A stretch of DNA of 64,000 bases, from positions 59,653-123,652 of the forward strand of contig NHNK02000011.1 of the NCBI GenBank assembly GCA_002173415.2, written 5' to 3'. Source of the stretch: Marinomonas agarivorans (GTDB taxonomy: Bacteria > Pseudomonadota > Gammaproteobacteria > Pseudomonadales > Marinomonadaceae). The position numbers and the translations under genes were made by a program. The notes below the pieces were generated by a model that did not search any database, was not told the origin of the DNA, and saw nothing but the letters and a program-made list of their open reading frames with translations. This document shows, piece by piece, positions 15,554 to 25,029 of the stretch; positions within the stretch are counted from its first letter, which is position 1, and every line of letters begins with the position of its first letter.

Positions 15554-18115
15554 TTAGCTATTTACCAAGAGCGTGTGTTTTTCTTGCTCTGTGGCTGGCC
15601 TTATTTGATCTCGCTCTTCAACAAAAATGATGTTGTTATCGCTTCTGTCATCATTCACAAAAGGCTTGAAGGCTTTGAGCTTTTGCGGGTCTTGCAGGGT
15701 GGTCTTCCATTCGCATTGGAAGGTATCGACCAAGTGCGCCATTTGCGCTTCCAGTTCTTGAGCTAGGCCCAGTTTGTCATGGATGACGACGGCTTTGAGG
15801 TAGGCTAGCCCTCCCTCAAGGTTGTCCATCCAGACGGAGGTACGTTGCAGGCGATCTGCTGTTTTGACATAAAACATAAGGATGCGATCTATGTATTGAA
15901 TGAGTGTTTTATCGTCTAGGTCGGTGGCAAATAGGTCTGCATGTCGAGGCTTCATACCGCCATTGCCGCACACATAAAGGTTCCAACCACCCTCTGTGGC
16001 AATCACGCCGATATCTTTGCTTTGAGCTTCAGCACATTCGCGGGTGCAGCCAGAAACAGCAAACTTTAATTTGTGGGGGGCACGCAAGCCTTTGTAGCGG
16101 TTTTCGATATCAATCGCCATTTTCATGCTGTCATTGACGCCAAAACGACACCATGTGCTGCCCACACAGGATTTTACCGTGCGAACGGATTTGCCATAGG
16201 CTTGGCCAGTTTCGAACCCTGCTTCAATAAGCGTTTGCCAGATAGCAGGCAGTTGTTCTTGACGGGCGCCAAATAAGTCAATTCGCTGACCGCCAGTTAT
16301 CTTGGTATACAGATGGTATTTTTTGGCAACTTCACCAATAACAATCAATTTTTCTGGCGTTATTTCCCCACCCGGTATACGTGGTACCACTGAATAGGTG
16401 CCGTCTTTTTGCATGTTGGCAAGGTATCTGTCATTGGTGTCTTGTAGGGAAACATGCGGTTCTGCCAAGACGTATTCGTTCCAAATACTGGCGAGCATGC
16501 TACCAACCAATGGTCGACAGACCATACAGCCATAACCACGACCATGTTTACTGATCAATTCATCAAAGGTTTTTATCTCCCCTATTTTGATCAGGTCATA
16601 AAGTGCTTGACGAGTATAGGCAAAGTGCTCACACACATCGGTACTGACCTCAACGCCCAAGGCTAACAGCTCGTTATCCACAACTTTTTTCAGTAACGCG
16701 GCGCAGCCACCGCACCCTGTGCTGGCCTTTGTAGCACTTTTTACGTCCGCTACGGATAAGGCTCCGTTGGCAACCGCTGTGCTGATATCACCTTTGGTAA
16801 CATTTAAGCAACTGCAAATGGAGGCGCTTGCTGGCAAGGCGTCCACACCTAAGGCGGGGGATTCTGAGGTAGTGGGTAGAATTAAACTCTCTGGCTGTTC
16901 AGGTAAATCAATGCCATTTAGGTAGTATTGCAAGAGCGTATCGTACTGGCTGTTGTCGCCGACAAGAACGGCACCTAACAGTTTTTTCGCATCGGCCGAC
17001 ACAACGATTTTGCGATAACAGCCTGCGATATCGTCTTGATAAAAAAAGGTTTTCGCGCCCGCTGTGGTCGCATGGGCATCACCAATGGAGCCAACATCGC
17101 ACCCCAGAAGTTTGAGTTTGGTACTCATGTCTGCCCCTGTAAAAGCATTACCTCCCGTAGAAAACAAATGCGCTACGGCGGCTTTTGCCATGCTGTAACC
17201 CGGTGCCACTAGCCCATAAATGCGCCCTTGCCATAAAGCGCACTCCCCTATGGCGTAGATGTCTGGATGGCTGGTCAAACAATGGTTGTTGATCGTTATT
17301 CCTCCACGGTCCCCTACTTCTAAGCCGCTCTCTCGTGCTAATTGATCGTATGGGCGAATGCCTGCGGAAAAGAGGATTAGATCGGTTTCAAGATACGAGT
17401 CTTGTTCTTTCCCTTCTTGATTTGCAAACACCATACGATGCACGGCGTTATCACCATCAATGATCTTCTGGGTTGCGGTCGCGGTATAAACACGCACTCC
17501 TAAGCTTTCGATCATACTTTTAAGCTGCGCTCCGCCGGCTTCATCTAGCTGCACTGGCATTAATCGAGGCGCAAATTCCACCACACTGGTTTCAAGCCCG
17601 AGGTTTTTTAAGGCATTGGCAGCTTCTAAGCCCAATAAGCCGCCTCCTACCACTGTGCCTGTTTTGGCGGTTTCAGCGCAGGCTTTGATCGCATCTAAAT
17701 CCTCTAAGGTACGATAAACAAAGGTGTTTTTACGATCATGCCCAGTAATCGGCGGCACAAAAGGGTAAGAACCTGTTGCCAGCACCAGTTTGTCGTACCT
17801 GAGGTTTTCCCCTGAATCTAGGGTTACGGTGTGAGCGTCTGGGTTAAGGCTCACGACTTTTGTTGAGGTACGATATTGAATACCATTACGGTTGTATAAG
17901 GTACCATTAGTAAATGCCAGTTCGGCGGCACTTTTGCCATTAAAGTAGTCACTTAAATGAACTCGGTCATAGGCTAGGTTTGCTTCTGCGCCAATCACGG
18001 TAATTTGATAGTGTTCATGGCCAGAATGCGTTAGACACTCTTCAATAAAGTGGTGACCGACCATTCCATTGCCCACAACAACCAGTTGTGGTTTGTGTTG
18101 CTGTGTTTGGGTCAT
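15554..18115 (-). CDS. nirB: Assimilatory NAD(P)H nitrite reductase large subunit
   Basis: An 853-aa cytoplasmic enzyme reducing nitrite to ammonium by six electrons. In order: an FAD/NADH domain (VVVGNGMVGHHFIEE; GGGLLGLEAANALK), a BFD-like [2Fe-2S] module with CSCLN and TGCGGC near 455-500, a ferredoxin-like half domain (IPGGEITPEKLIVIGEVAKK) and the sirohaem/[4Fe-4S] site CVGSTWC...CTREC. All cluster ligands are present. The start at 18115 (MTQTQQHKPQLVV) follows GGAGAGAG; a longer frame reaches 18166 but lacks a ribosome site. It lies in the middle of the nitrate operon. Confidence 0.95.
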   Translation of the reverse strand: MTQTQQHKPQLVVVGNGMVGHHFIEECLTHSGHEHYQITVIGAEANLAYDRVHLSDYFNGKSAAELAFTNGTLYNRNGIQYRTSTKVVSLNPDAHTVTLDSGENLRYDKLVLATGSYPFVPPITGHDRKNTFVYRTLEDLDAIKACAETAKTGTVVGGGLLGLEAANALKNLGLETSVVEFAPRLMPVQLDEAGGAQLKSMIESLGVRVYTATATQKIIDGDNAVHRMVFANQEGKEQDSYLETDLILFSAGIRPYDQLARESGLEVGDRGGITINNHCLTSHPDIYAIGECALWQGRIYGLVAPGYSMAKAAVAHLFSTGGNAFTGADMSTKLKLLGCDVGSIGDAHATTAGAKTFFYQDDIAGCYRKIVVSADAKKLLGAVLVGDNSQYDTLLQYYLNGIDLPEQPESLILPTTSESPALGVDALPASASICSCLNVTKGDISTAVANGALSVADVKSATKASTGCGGCAALLKKVVDNELLALGVEVSTDVCEHFAYTRQALYDLIKIGEIKTFDELISKHGRGYGCMVCRPLVGSMLASIWNEYVLAEPHVSLQDTNDRYLANMQKDGTYSVVPRIPGGEITPEKLIVIGEVAKKYHLYTKITGGQRIDLFGARQEQLPAIWQTLIEAGFETGQAYGKSVRTVKSCVGSTWCRFGVNDSMKMAIDIENRYKGLRAPHKLKFAVSGCTRECAEAQSKDIGVIATEGGWNLYVCGNGGMKPRHADLFATDLDDKTLIQYIDRILMFYVKTADRLQRTSVWMDNLEGGLAYLKAVVIHDKLGLAQELEAQMAHLVDTFQCEWKTTLQDPQKLKAFKPFVNDDRSDNNIIFVEERDQIRPATEQEKHTLLVNS

Positions 18116-18268
18116 ATTCTCTCTCCTACCTTGGTATTTTTTCTGACAGTGATAAGCACTGTGCAACTGAATATTTATCTTGTGTTTCGACGGTTATCTT
18201 TAGGGCGTTTCTGATGCGAAAAAGCGTCTAACCCTAGAGCGCTTTCGAACATAATCACCTTAGGCAAG

Positions 18269-19747
18269 TCAGCTATGACTTGCCTTTTTTTCTGGCGTTG
18301 CTGCTTTTGTCTTTATGTTTTCATTCTGTCTGTTTGCTGACGTTATTTTTTCTAATAAATCTTGGTTATACACTTCACCAAAAATTAGGGTATCAAGTGA
18401 TTCGGTCAGCAATTTTTCACTTTGCAACAGGCTAAAAAACCAATTGCCATCACTGACATCACCATAGAGAATAATACCCACCAACTTATCCTCTTCTAGG
18501 ATCAACCTACGGTAGTGCCGTTGGCCTTTATCTAATAAGGTAATGTTCTGATACAGTTGTGCTGTCGTTGAGTTTTCATCGTTATCATGTTCCGTTAACC
18601 TACTGATATCCCCCACTGAAAAGAGTTGAATACCAGATACTTTTAGTCTGGTGGGTATGGGTTCTAACTGAAATGTGGGTTGTATTTTTGTTAGGGCGTG
18701 ATTTCGCGTTTGGGGATTTTTCAAATACGTCTGACAAGCCTTTTTTGAATCTAACATGGTTTGAGTATCATCTTTTAATTTGGCGACTAAGCAGTCAAGT
18801 TGTTGCCAAATTGGGGCAATTAAACCAAAGGTGGTGGCCTGAAATTCACAACATTCCCCTAAGGCATAAATGTCTGCTTGCGATGTTTCCATATAGCCGT
18901 TAACAACAATGGCACGGTTTACCTCAAGGCCAGCTTGTTTTGCCAAACTGACCTCTGGCGTAATGCCCGTTGCCATCACCACAAGGGTGGTCGCAATCTC
19001 ATCACCTGAGCTAAGTTGGACACGATTGACTAATGGCTCAGCCAGTTCGACTTGAGCGTGCTTTTCTGCTTGCACCCATAAGAGTTTTTCAGGGCGAACC
19101 CCTAATCGAAACTCAATCCCTATTTCTACGAGCTTTGCTTGCAGCATTTCGGCGGCAGCAGCGTCTAATTGTCGGTTCAAAATTGAGGATGCCCGATGCA
19201 CTACTGTGACTTTGTGCCCTCGTTTTGTTAAGCCAACTGCCGCTTCTAGTCCTAGTAAACCGGCACCAATAACACAAACAGAGCTGTTCTCTGGCAATGC
19301 CGACAAGCGCTCAACATCTTGCCAATTACGAAAACACATGACATTGGTGGCATCGGTCCCTTCAATGGGTAAACGCGTTGCGGTTGAGCCAGTGGCAAAA
19401 ATCAGTTTGTCGTAGGCTATTTGGCGTCCGCTTTGTAATGACAGGGATTTTGTTTCTGTTATGACATCAACAACAGGATCGCCAGTAATGGTGTCAACAC
19501 CTGCTCGTCGCAGCGCTGTCATATCAACCAGTGACATTTGTGTCACATCGATATCTTGTGCCAGTAAAGATGACAACATAATACGGTTGTAGCCAGCACG
19601 TTTTTCCGCTCCGATCAGCACAATGCGATAATGAAATCTCTTATCTTCAGCAAGCACACTGGCTAGTTTGCTACCCGCCATACCAGCTCCAATAATGGCA
19701 AGCGTTCTGGTTTTCTGCCGGTGCACTGATTTTTTTCGATGGTTCAT
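18269..19747 (-). CDS. NasB-like FAD/NAD(P)-dependent oxidoreductase
   Basis: A 492-aa flavoprotein of the pyridine nucleotide-disulfide family, resembling the first half of NirB and the NasB electron-transfer subunit. The FAD site is LAIIGAGMAGSKLASVL, the NAD(P)H site VCVIGAGLLGLEAAVGL, and the second FAD contact ADIYALGECCEF. It lacks the sirohaem and [2Fe-2S] domains of NirB. Its place between the nitrate importer and nirB suggests it passes electrons from NAD(P)H to NasA. Residues 320-492 form a less familiar C-terminal region (QLEPIPTRLKVSGIQLFSVGD), as in NirB N-terminal halves. Confidence 0.82.
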   Translation of the reverse strand: MNHRKKSVHRQKTRTLAIIGAGMAGSKLASVLAEDKRFHYRIVLIGAEKRAGYNRIMLSSLLAQDIDVTQMSLVDMTALRRAGVDTITGDPVVDVITETKSLSLQSGRQIAYDKLIFATGSTATRLPIEGTDATNVMCFRNWQDVERLSALPENSSVCVIGAGLLGLEAAVGLTKRGHKVTVVHRASSILNRQLDAAAAEMLQAKLVEIGIEFRLGVRPEKLLWVQAEKHAQVELAEPLVNRVQLSSGDEIATTLVVMATGITPEVSLAKQAGLEVNRAIVVNGYMETSQADIYALGECCEFQATTFGLIAPIWQQLDCLVAKLKDDTQTMLDSKKACQTYLKNPQTRNHALTKIQPTFQLEPIPTRLKVSGIQLFSVGDISRLTEHDNDENSTTAQLYQNITLLDKGQRHYRRLILEEDKLVGIILYGDVSDGNWFFSLLQSEKLLTESLDTLIFGEVYNQDLLEKITSANRQNENIKTKAATPEKKASHS

Positions 19748-19827
19748 GATCCGTCTGCTCTTTTATCGTTCTCTTTTATGGTTATCTATTGTCATTATTG
19801 CTCTGCCAACAACGTCTCTCCCTTCGT

Positions 19828-20679
19828 TTAAGATGCTTGCTGTTGGGTTGGTTTCCCCTGTTGTTTGCTATTTTTTTTAGCCTGATCAATGGCCTCTACT
19901 TTGCGCTGCTTTTCATATAAGAAGGTTAACACCTGTGTACGATAATCCACGTACTGTGCGTCATTGGCTAACGCTAATCGATCCCGTGGTCGCGGTAAAT
20001 TTACGGTCAGAATTTCTCCTACAGTGGCCGCAGGCCCATTGGTCATCATGACAATACGATCGGAAAGTAACACTGCTTCATCCACATCATGGGTAATCAT
20101 GATGACCGTATTATTGAGTGTTTTTTGGATATCCATTAGAGAATCCTGTAAGTGTGCTCGTGTTAACGCATCTAATGCCCCAAAAGGTTCATCCATCAGC
20201 AAAACACTCGGTTCCATTGCCAACGCTCTGGCAATCCCAACCCGTTGCTTCATACCGCCAGATATTTCGTCGGGGCGTTTGTCTTTGGCGTGGCTCATGT
20301 GCACCAATTCCAGATTGTGTTCGATCCACTCAGTCATTTCTCGTTTGCTTTTTTTACCACCAAATACCTGCTTTACCGCGAGTTCCACATTCTGATATGC
20401 GGTTAGCCAAGGGAGCAGTGAGTGGTTTTGAAATACCACTGCTCGCTCTGGTCCTGGAGCCTTTATTTCTTTGCCGTCTAGAATGACACCACCTGAAGTC
20501 GCGCCATAAAGACCCGCTACAATATTGAGCACAGTGGACTTACCGCAGCCTGAATGGCCAATCAAAGAGACAAACTCCCCTTTTTCAATTTTTAGAGAAA
20601 CATTATCTAATGCTTTGAATGGCCCTTTGGGGGTCGGAAACTCAATAGCAATTTGACTGATTTCTAAATGCGTGCTCAT
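19828..20679 (-). CDS. Nitrate ABC transporter ATP-binding protein (NrtD/NasD-like)
   Basis: The ATPase of the nitrate/nitrite importer, 283 aa. Walker A is GHSGCGKST, the signature ISGGMKQRVGIARAL, Walker B VLLMDEPFGALDAL, and the switch His lies in MITHDVDEA. AGGAAG before 20679 decides the start over a longer frame to 20715. A charged Gln/Lys tail (KKNSKQQGKPTQQQAS) ends the protein. It is encoded 60 bases after the permease and followed 80 bases later by the NasB-like flavoprotein gene. Confidence 0.92.
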   Translation of the reverse strand: MSTHLEISQIAIEFPTPKGPFKALDNVSLKIEKGEFVSLIGHSGCGKSTVLNIVAGLYGATSGGVILDGKEIKAPGPERAVVFQNHSLLPWLTAYQNVELAVKQVFGGKKSKREMTEWIEHNLELVHMSHAKDKRPDEISGGMKQRVGIARALAMEPSVLLMDEPFGALDALTRAHLQDSLMDIQKTLNNTVIMITHDVDEAVLLSDRIVMMTNGPAATVGEILTVNLPRPRDRLALANDAQYVDYRTQVLTFLYEKQRKVEAIDQAKKNSKQQGKPTQQQAS

Positions 20680-20739
20680 GATTCTTCCTCGTAATCTGAT
20701 ATTATTTTGTCGCATTTCAAATGATTTACTTCACTCTTT

Positions 20740-21738
20740 CTATCTCAAGATGACCGACTTATCCCAAGACACATGACGTTGCAGCATGAGCATAATTCGA
20801 TCCAACACAAAGCCAATAAAACCAATCATTAGTACTGCCACCATAATTCGCCCGAGTGAGTTCGAACTGCCATTTTGGAACTCATCCCACACGAACTTCC
20901 CAAGGCCTGGATTCTGCGCCAGCATTTCAGCGGCAATCAGTACCATCCACGCGATACCCAATGACAGACGCAAACCAGTGAACATCATGGGAATGGCCGA
21001 AGGAATAACGATTTTGACCGTGTGAGTAATCCATTTAAGGCGCAGCACTTTAGAGACATTCAATAAATCTTTATCAATGGTTGCCACGCCAACCGCCGTA
21101 TTCACTAAAGTTGGCCACATACAACATAAGGTGACGGTGAACATAGAGGTTAAAAAGGATTTCGAAAACATAGGGTCTTTGCTCACATAAACGGCACTCA
21201 CAACCATAGTCACAAGGGGTAACCATGCCAGCGGTGAGATAGGCTTAAAGAGTTGAATAATAGGATTAAGCGCACTGTAGACCGCTTTATTAAGACCAAT
21301 AATGATGCCAACGGGAATGGCAATAACTGAGGCCAATATGAACCCAGCCAGTACCGTGTATAAACTGGTAATGATTTGATCAAAAAATGTTGGTTTCCCC
21401 GTATAGGTTCGTACTTTCGCCACATAATTTGGGTCTTGAGCCAGTTTTTTTGCATTGCGTTTTTCTTGCCGTTCATAAAAAGCTTGCTCTTTTTTTCGCT
21501 CTCGCTGGTGCTCTGCAACCAGCCCTTGCCATTGCTGGTACACAATCACAGGGCCAGGAAACACGCCCAGCGAGGTATTTACCCGTGCCGCACCAATGTG
21601 CCATAGCAAGAGAAAAATGACGCTCCCAATCAGTGGCAATAAAATGGCTTTCATCCACCTTGCCAAGGATTCTTTTGTGAGTGGCTGTAATGCCACGGTT
21701 TTTAATTGCTTCACACCCAGTGTAATTAAGCGCGCCAT
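20740..21738 (-). CDS. Nitrate ABC transporter permease (NrtB/NasE-like)
   Basis: A 332-aa inner-membrane permease. After a first helix (LLPLIGSVIFLLLWHI) there is a charged cytoplasmic or periplasmic insert (HQRERKKEQAFYERQEKR) of the kind found in proteobacterial nitrate permeases, then the BPD_transp_1 domain with the coupling loop (LRLKWITHTVKIVIPSAIP). It would dimerise and pair with the ATPase encoded next. AAGGAA precedes the ATG. Confidence 0.9.
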   Translation of the reverse strand: MARLITLGVKQLKTVALQPLTKESLARWMKAILLPLIGSVIFLLLWHIGAARVNTSLGVFPGPVIVYQQWQGLVAEHQRERKKEQAFYERQEKRNAKKLAQDPNYVAKVRTYTGKPTFFDQIITSLYTVLAGFILASVIAIPVGIIIGLNKAVYSALNPIIQLFKPISPLAWLPLVTMVVSAVYVSKDPMFSKSFLTSMFTVTLCCMWPTLVNTAVGVATIDKDLLNVSKVLRLKWITHTVKIVIPSAIPMMFTGLRLSLGIAWMVLIAAEMLAQNPGLGKFVWDEFQNGSSNSLGRIMVAVLMIGFIGFVLDRIMLMLQRHVSWDKSVILR

Positions 21739-21829
21739 GACACATATTCCTTACATTTCTGTTGCTCAAATATAGAGTTCTGAGATAGAGATTCTCTAAT
21801 CGACAAAAATAACGCTGAATAAACCGACA

Positions 21830-23218
21830 TTAGGGCACCTCCTTATTTTTTAGCCCGATGGCAAAACTATTCAAATATTGGTTTGGGTAACGACCGTCGT
21901 AGGTCACTTGATCAAGAAAGTCATTCGTTGCGGGTTTGAAACCTGATTCATTGGCAAAATCGGGGAACTGATCAGCGCTAATATGCCCTTCAGCAATTAG
22001 CTCTTTTGCTGCCAGTTCATAAATATCGGGGCGATAAACCTGTTTGGCGATATCCATGTACCAAGAGTCAGGTTTGTACTCACTGATTTGCCCCCAGCGT
22101 CGCATTTGGGTTAAATACCAAATGGCATCACTGTAGTAAGGATAGGTGGCGTTATGGCGGAAGAATACGTTGAAATCAGGCGCTGGGCGCTTATCTCCTT
22201 TTTCGTATTCAAATGTGCCTGTCATGCTGTTGGCAATAACCTTGAAATCCGCGCCGACGTATTCGCTTCTTGCTAGGATTTCCACCCCTTCTTTACGATT
22301 GGCGTTGTTGTTTTCATCCAACCATTTGGCTGCGCGAATCAAGGCTTTAACAAGACGAATATGTGTATTGGGGTATTTCTCTGCCCACGTTTTGTTCACA
22401 CCAAACACTTTCTCAGGATTGTTTTTCCAGATGTCATAATCCGTGATGACAGGAACACCTATACCTTTAAAAACGGCTTGCTGATTCCAAGGTTCACCAA
22501 CACAATAACCATCAATCGTACCCGCTTCCATTGTTGATGGCATTTGCGGTGGCGGTGTGACAGACAACAACACATCGGCGGCAAGTTGTCCGCTAGTATC
22601 TCCTTTTTGAGGTGCGTAAAAACCAGGGTGAATACCGCCGGCAGCGAGCCAATATCTCAACTCATAATTATGAGTAGAAACAGGAAAAACCATTCCCATG
22701 TTAAATGGCTTACCCTCTTCTTGATAAGCTGCAATCACGGGTTTTAATGCATTGGCGTTAATGGGATGGATAGGTTTACCATCTGGCGATTTAGGAATAT
22801 GAGGTTTCATATTCTCCCAAACGGAATTAGAAACCGTAATGGCATTACCATTTAAGTCCATACTAAACGCGGTAATGATATGCGCTTGGGTGCCATAACC
22901 AATAGTGGCGGCTAGGGGTTGACCTGCCAACATATGCGCTCCATCGAGCTGGCCGTCAATCACACGGTCAAGCAGGACTTTCCAGTTTGCCTGCGCTTCT
23001 AGGGTGACATATAGGTCTTCATCTTCAAAATAGCCATTTTCATAAGCAATCGCCAAGGGTGCCATATCGGTGAGCTTGATAAAACCAAAGGTTAACTCTT
23101 CTTTTTCTGGCGGACCAACTTCTGCTTGTAGAATACTCGCCATTCCTGATAAGCAGACGATTAACAGCACCACCAAAAAGCGGCTTTTCCCACTCTGCCT
23201 GAGTACTAGAAAATTCAT
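21830..23218 (-). CDS. Nitrate ABC transporter substrate-binding protein (NrtA/NasF-like)
   Basis: A 462-aa periplasmic nitrate-binding protein of the CmpA/NrtA family. The signal peptide ([19 protein letters not shown]) precedes [24 protein letters not shown], and the family core [24 protein letters not shown] follows. The ATG at 23218 is chosen because GGAGAGAG lies 5 bases upstream; longer starts at 23233 and 23245 disrupt that signal. It is the first gene after the long leader and so is directly exposed to NasT control. NasS, encoded upstream, is its cytoplasmic paralogue without a signal peptide. Confidence 0.93.
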   Translation of the reverse strand: MNFLVLRQSGKSRFLVVLLIVCLSGMASILQAEVGPPEKEELTFGFIKLTDMAPLAIAYENGYFEDEDLYVTLEAQANWKVLLDRVIDGQLDGAHMLAGQPLAATIGYGTQAHIITAFSMDLNGNAITVSNSVWENMKPHIPKSPDGKPIHPINANALKPVIAAYQEEGKPFNMGMVFPVSTHNYELRYWLAAGGIHPGFYAPQKGDTSGQLAADVLLSVTPPPQMPSTMEAGTIDGYCVGEPWNQQAVFKGIGVPVITDYDIWKNNPEKVFGVNKTWAEKYPNTHIRLVKALIRAAKWLDENNNANRKEGVEILARSEYVGADFKVIANSMTGTFEYEKGDKRPAPDFNVFFRHNATYPYYSDAIWYLTQMRRWGQISEYKPDSWYMDIAKQVYRPDIYELAAKELIAEGHISADQFPDFANESGFKPATNDFLDQVTYDGRYPNQYLNSFAIGLKNKEVP

Positions 23219-23330
23219 ACAGACTCTCTCCATTATATGTTTCAACGTAAACCATGTGCTTCGGCGTAAACTATATGTCTCTGTCTAAAATGTTCCTTCG
23301 CTTAAAATGAGCTTTCGCCTAACTAAACTA

Positions 23331-23376
23331 TTCCTTCGTTTAAAGTTCCTTCGTTTAAAGTTCCTTCGTTTCAAAC
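23331..23376. repeat. 15-bp tandem repeat in the nas leader
   Basis: TTCCTTCGTTTAAAG occurs twice in perfect tandem and a third time with a changed end; two or three more decayed units (for example TTCCTTCGCTTAAAA at 23293) lead towards nrtA. On the transcribed strand the unit reads CTTTAAACGAAGGAA, so each copy carries a ribosome-site-like AAGGAA. Confidence 0.7.
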
Positions 23377-23440
23377 GTCAGGATAAAAAAACAAAAAAGG
23401 CGCCTGAGGACAGAACGTATGCTCTGTCCTCAGGCGCCTT
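23376..23440 (-). terminator. Leader terminator of the nitrate operon
   Basis: A perfect stem of about 18 bp (GGCGCCTGAGGACAGA with TCTGTCCTCAGGCGCC, 23399-23438) with an 8-base loop. On the transcribed minus strand it is followed by TTTTTTGTTTTTTT. It sits between the sigma-54 promoter and nrtA, so expression of the operon requires read-through. This is the expected target of NasT-mediated antitermination. Confidence 0.88.
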
Positions 23441-23450
23441 TGCCATTTGT

Positions 23451-23594
23451 CTCAGTATAATCTGAGGGTATTGTATTTTAGTATGTTGCTATCTTTATGT
23501 TCTTTTATCTGTCTTTGTGTTCTTTGATCTGTCGTAAAAATCAGTGTTAGCACTGATAAAACTAACGCTTGGTCAGTTTGTCGATCAAGACAAA
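23451..23594 (-). promoter_or_regulatory. Tandem leader hairpins, probable NasT (ANTAR) binding region
   Basis: Three hairpins with six-base loops precede the terminator on the transcribed strand: TTTGTC-TTGATC-GACAAA (23594-23577), ATCAGT-GCTAAC-ACTGAT (23557-23540), and CTCAG-ATTATA-CTGAG (23466-23451). Tandem hexaloop hairpins before an intrinsic terminator are the hallmark of ANTAR-regulated leaders such as nasF. The A1/G4 loop bases reported as conserved in ANTAR targets are not obvious in the first pair, so exactly which hairpins bind NasT is open. Confidence 0.6.
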
Positions 23595-23675
23595 AGGAAA
23601 ACAGACTGCCTTAGCCTGCTTTCATCACATTTATTTATAGCAACTCTTACTTATAGTCACATATATCGTTGAGAA

Positions 23676-23691
23676 AGCATTTATCATGCCA
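23676..23691 (-). promoter_or_regulatory. Sigma-54 promoter of the nitrate operon
   Basis: On the minus strand TGGCATGATAAATGCT has GG-N10-GC spacing (GG at 23690-23689, GC at 23678-23677). Transcription would start near 23665, giving a leader of about 450 bases before nrtA. I could not find a clean NtrC dyad upstream, although GGTGC and TGCAC half-sites occur near 23780-23810. Confidence 0.55.
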
Positions 23692-23862
23692 TGAAACAGC
23701 ATCCCTTGTTTTATAAGCCCTACCTCATTTTTATTCTATTTTATCTATCATACCATTGTGATAAAGCGTCAAATATAGTGCATTACAAACACCATAACGC
23801 ACCAACTTTTACCACAAAAACCAATTATTAGTTCAACCCCTAATTGTTATCCAAAATAAGGA

Positions 23863-25029
23863 TCAATCTAAGATCAGTCCATCAATCACACCATTTGGAT
23901 GCGGTTTTACCCGCCCTTCGATTGCCCCTTGCAGCCATACGCTTTCATCAAAGTTCGCACTTTTTATAAAACTGGGAATATCCTCTACCGACAGCCCAAG
24001 TGCCTGACAGTAAAGATCTTGTCGATAAACTTGATTAATCACATCAACAACACGAATAGGTCGAGCTAAATCTTGCCAACGCCACATTTGACTCATGATC
24101 CACAAGGCATAGTTGGGTGATGGGTGATTAATACGTCTACCCGAAAAACGTTGCTGTGCTGCTTTGGCAATAATGTCATCATCGGGGCCATTACTCAGTT
24201 GCTCCGGTGTACAGTTTAAATAATCAGGTTCACTTAATAGAGCAAACAATTCTATGCGGTTTTCAGCTGCTTGAACCCATCGACAGGCTTGGTCTAATGC
24301 GCGAATCACACTTTGGTGAGCCTCTGGGTTTTGATTTGCCCACTGACTATTTATACCCAACACTTTTTCTGGCGTGCTGCCCCAAATTTCATATCCGGTA
24401 GTCAACATATGACCAAGACCTTGACGCACAGCCAAGGTGTTCCAAGGCTCGCCAACACAATAGCCCTGAATTTCACCCTGTTGCAGGTAATCGATCATTT
24501 GCGTGGGCGGCACGACAATGATTTGCATGTCTGTATCCGGATCAATACCCGCACTGGCAAGCCAATCCCTCAGCTGGTAATTATGGGAAGAGTACGGGTA
24601 AACAATGGCAAAACGTACCGCTTCGTTTTTTTCACTTTCTAGTAAGCGCTTCAATGCCACAGCATTATGCAAATCTTGTGGCGAATCAGCATACCGTTGC
24701 ATTCGCTCATAAAGGGCATTGCTCACAGTAATGCCATTACCATTATGACTGACTGTAAAACTGGTTTGCATAGCACTCCTTACCGTACCAACGCCCAAAG
24801 TTGCCGCCAGTGGCATCGATGCCAACATGTGGGCACCATCCAGTAGGTTAAAAGCCACTTTATCGCGAATGCTGGACCAAGACGCTTCCTTGCTTAGTTC
24901 AACATCAAGACCTTCCGCCTGAAAGAAACCTTTTTCTTTCGCCACCACAAAAGGCGCGCAGTCTAATAATGGAATGAAACCCAGTTTGACATGGGAGTGA
25001 TTGTGGCATGATGAATGATGAATGTTCAT
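23863..25029 (-). CDS. nasS: Nitrate sensor, cytoplasmic NrtA paralogue
   Basis: A 388-aa protein homologous to NrtA ([51 protein letters not shown]) but with no signal peptide, as expected for NasS. NasS binds nitrate or nitrite and, when unliganded, holds NasT inactive; ligand releases NasT to act on leader RNA. It overlaps nasT by 4 bases (ATGA), so the two are made together. The gene ends upstream of the nas leader it controls. The pair is on the same strand as the nitrate operon but has its own promoter region. Confidence 0.9.
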   Translation of the reverse strand: MNIHHSSCHNHSHVKLGFIPLLDCAPFVVAKEKGFFQAEGLDVELSKEASWSSIRDKVAFNLLDGAHMLASMPLAATLGVGTVRSAMQTSFTVSHNGNGITVSNALYERMQRYADSPQDLHNAVALKRLLESEKNEAVRFAIVYPYSSHNYQLRDWLASAGIDPDTDMQIIVVPPTQMIDYLQQGEIQGYCVGEPWNTLAVRQGLGHMLTTGYEIWGSTPEKVLGINSQWANQNPEAHQSVIRALDQACRWVQAAENRIELFALLSEPDYLNCTPEQLSNGPDDDIIAKAAQQRFSGRRINHPSPNYALWIMSQMWRWQDLARPIRVVDVINQVYRQDLYCQALGLSVEDIPSFIKSANFDESVWLQGAIEGRVKPHPNGVIDGLILD

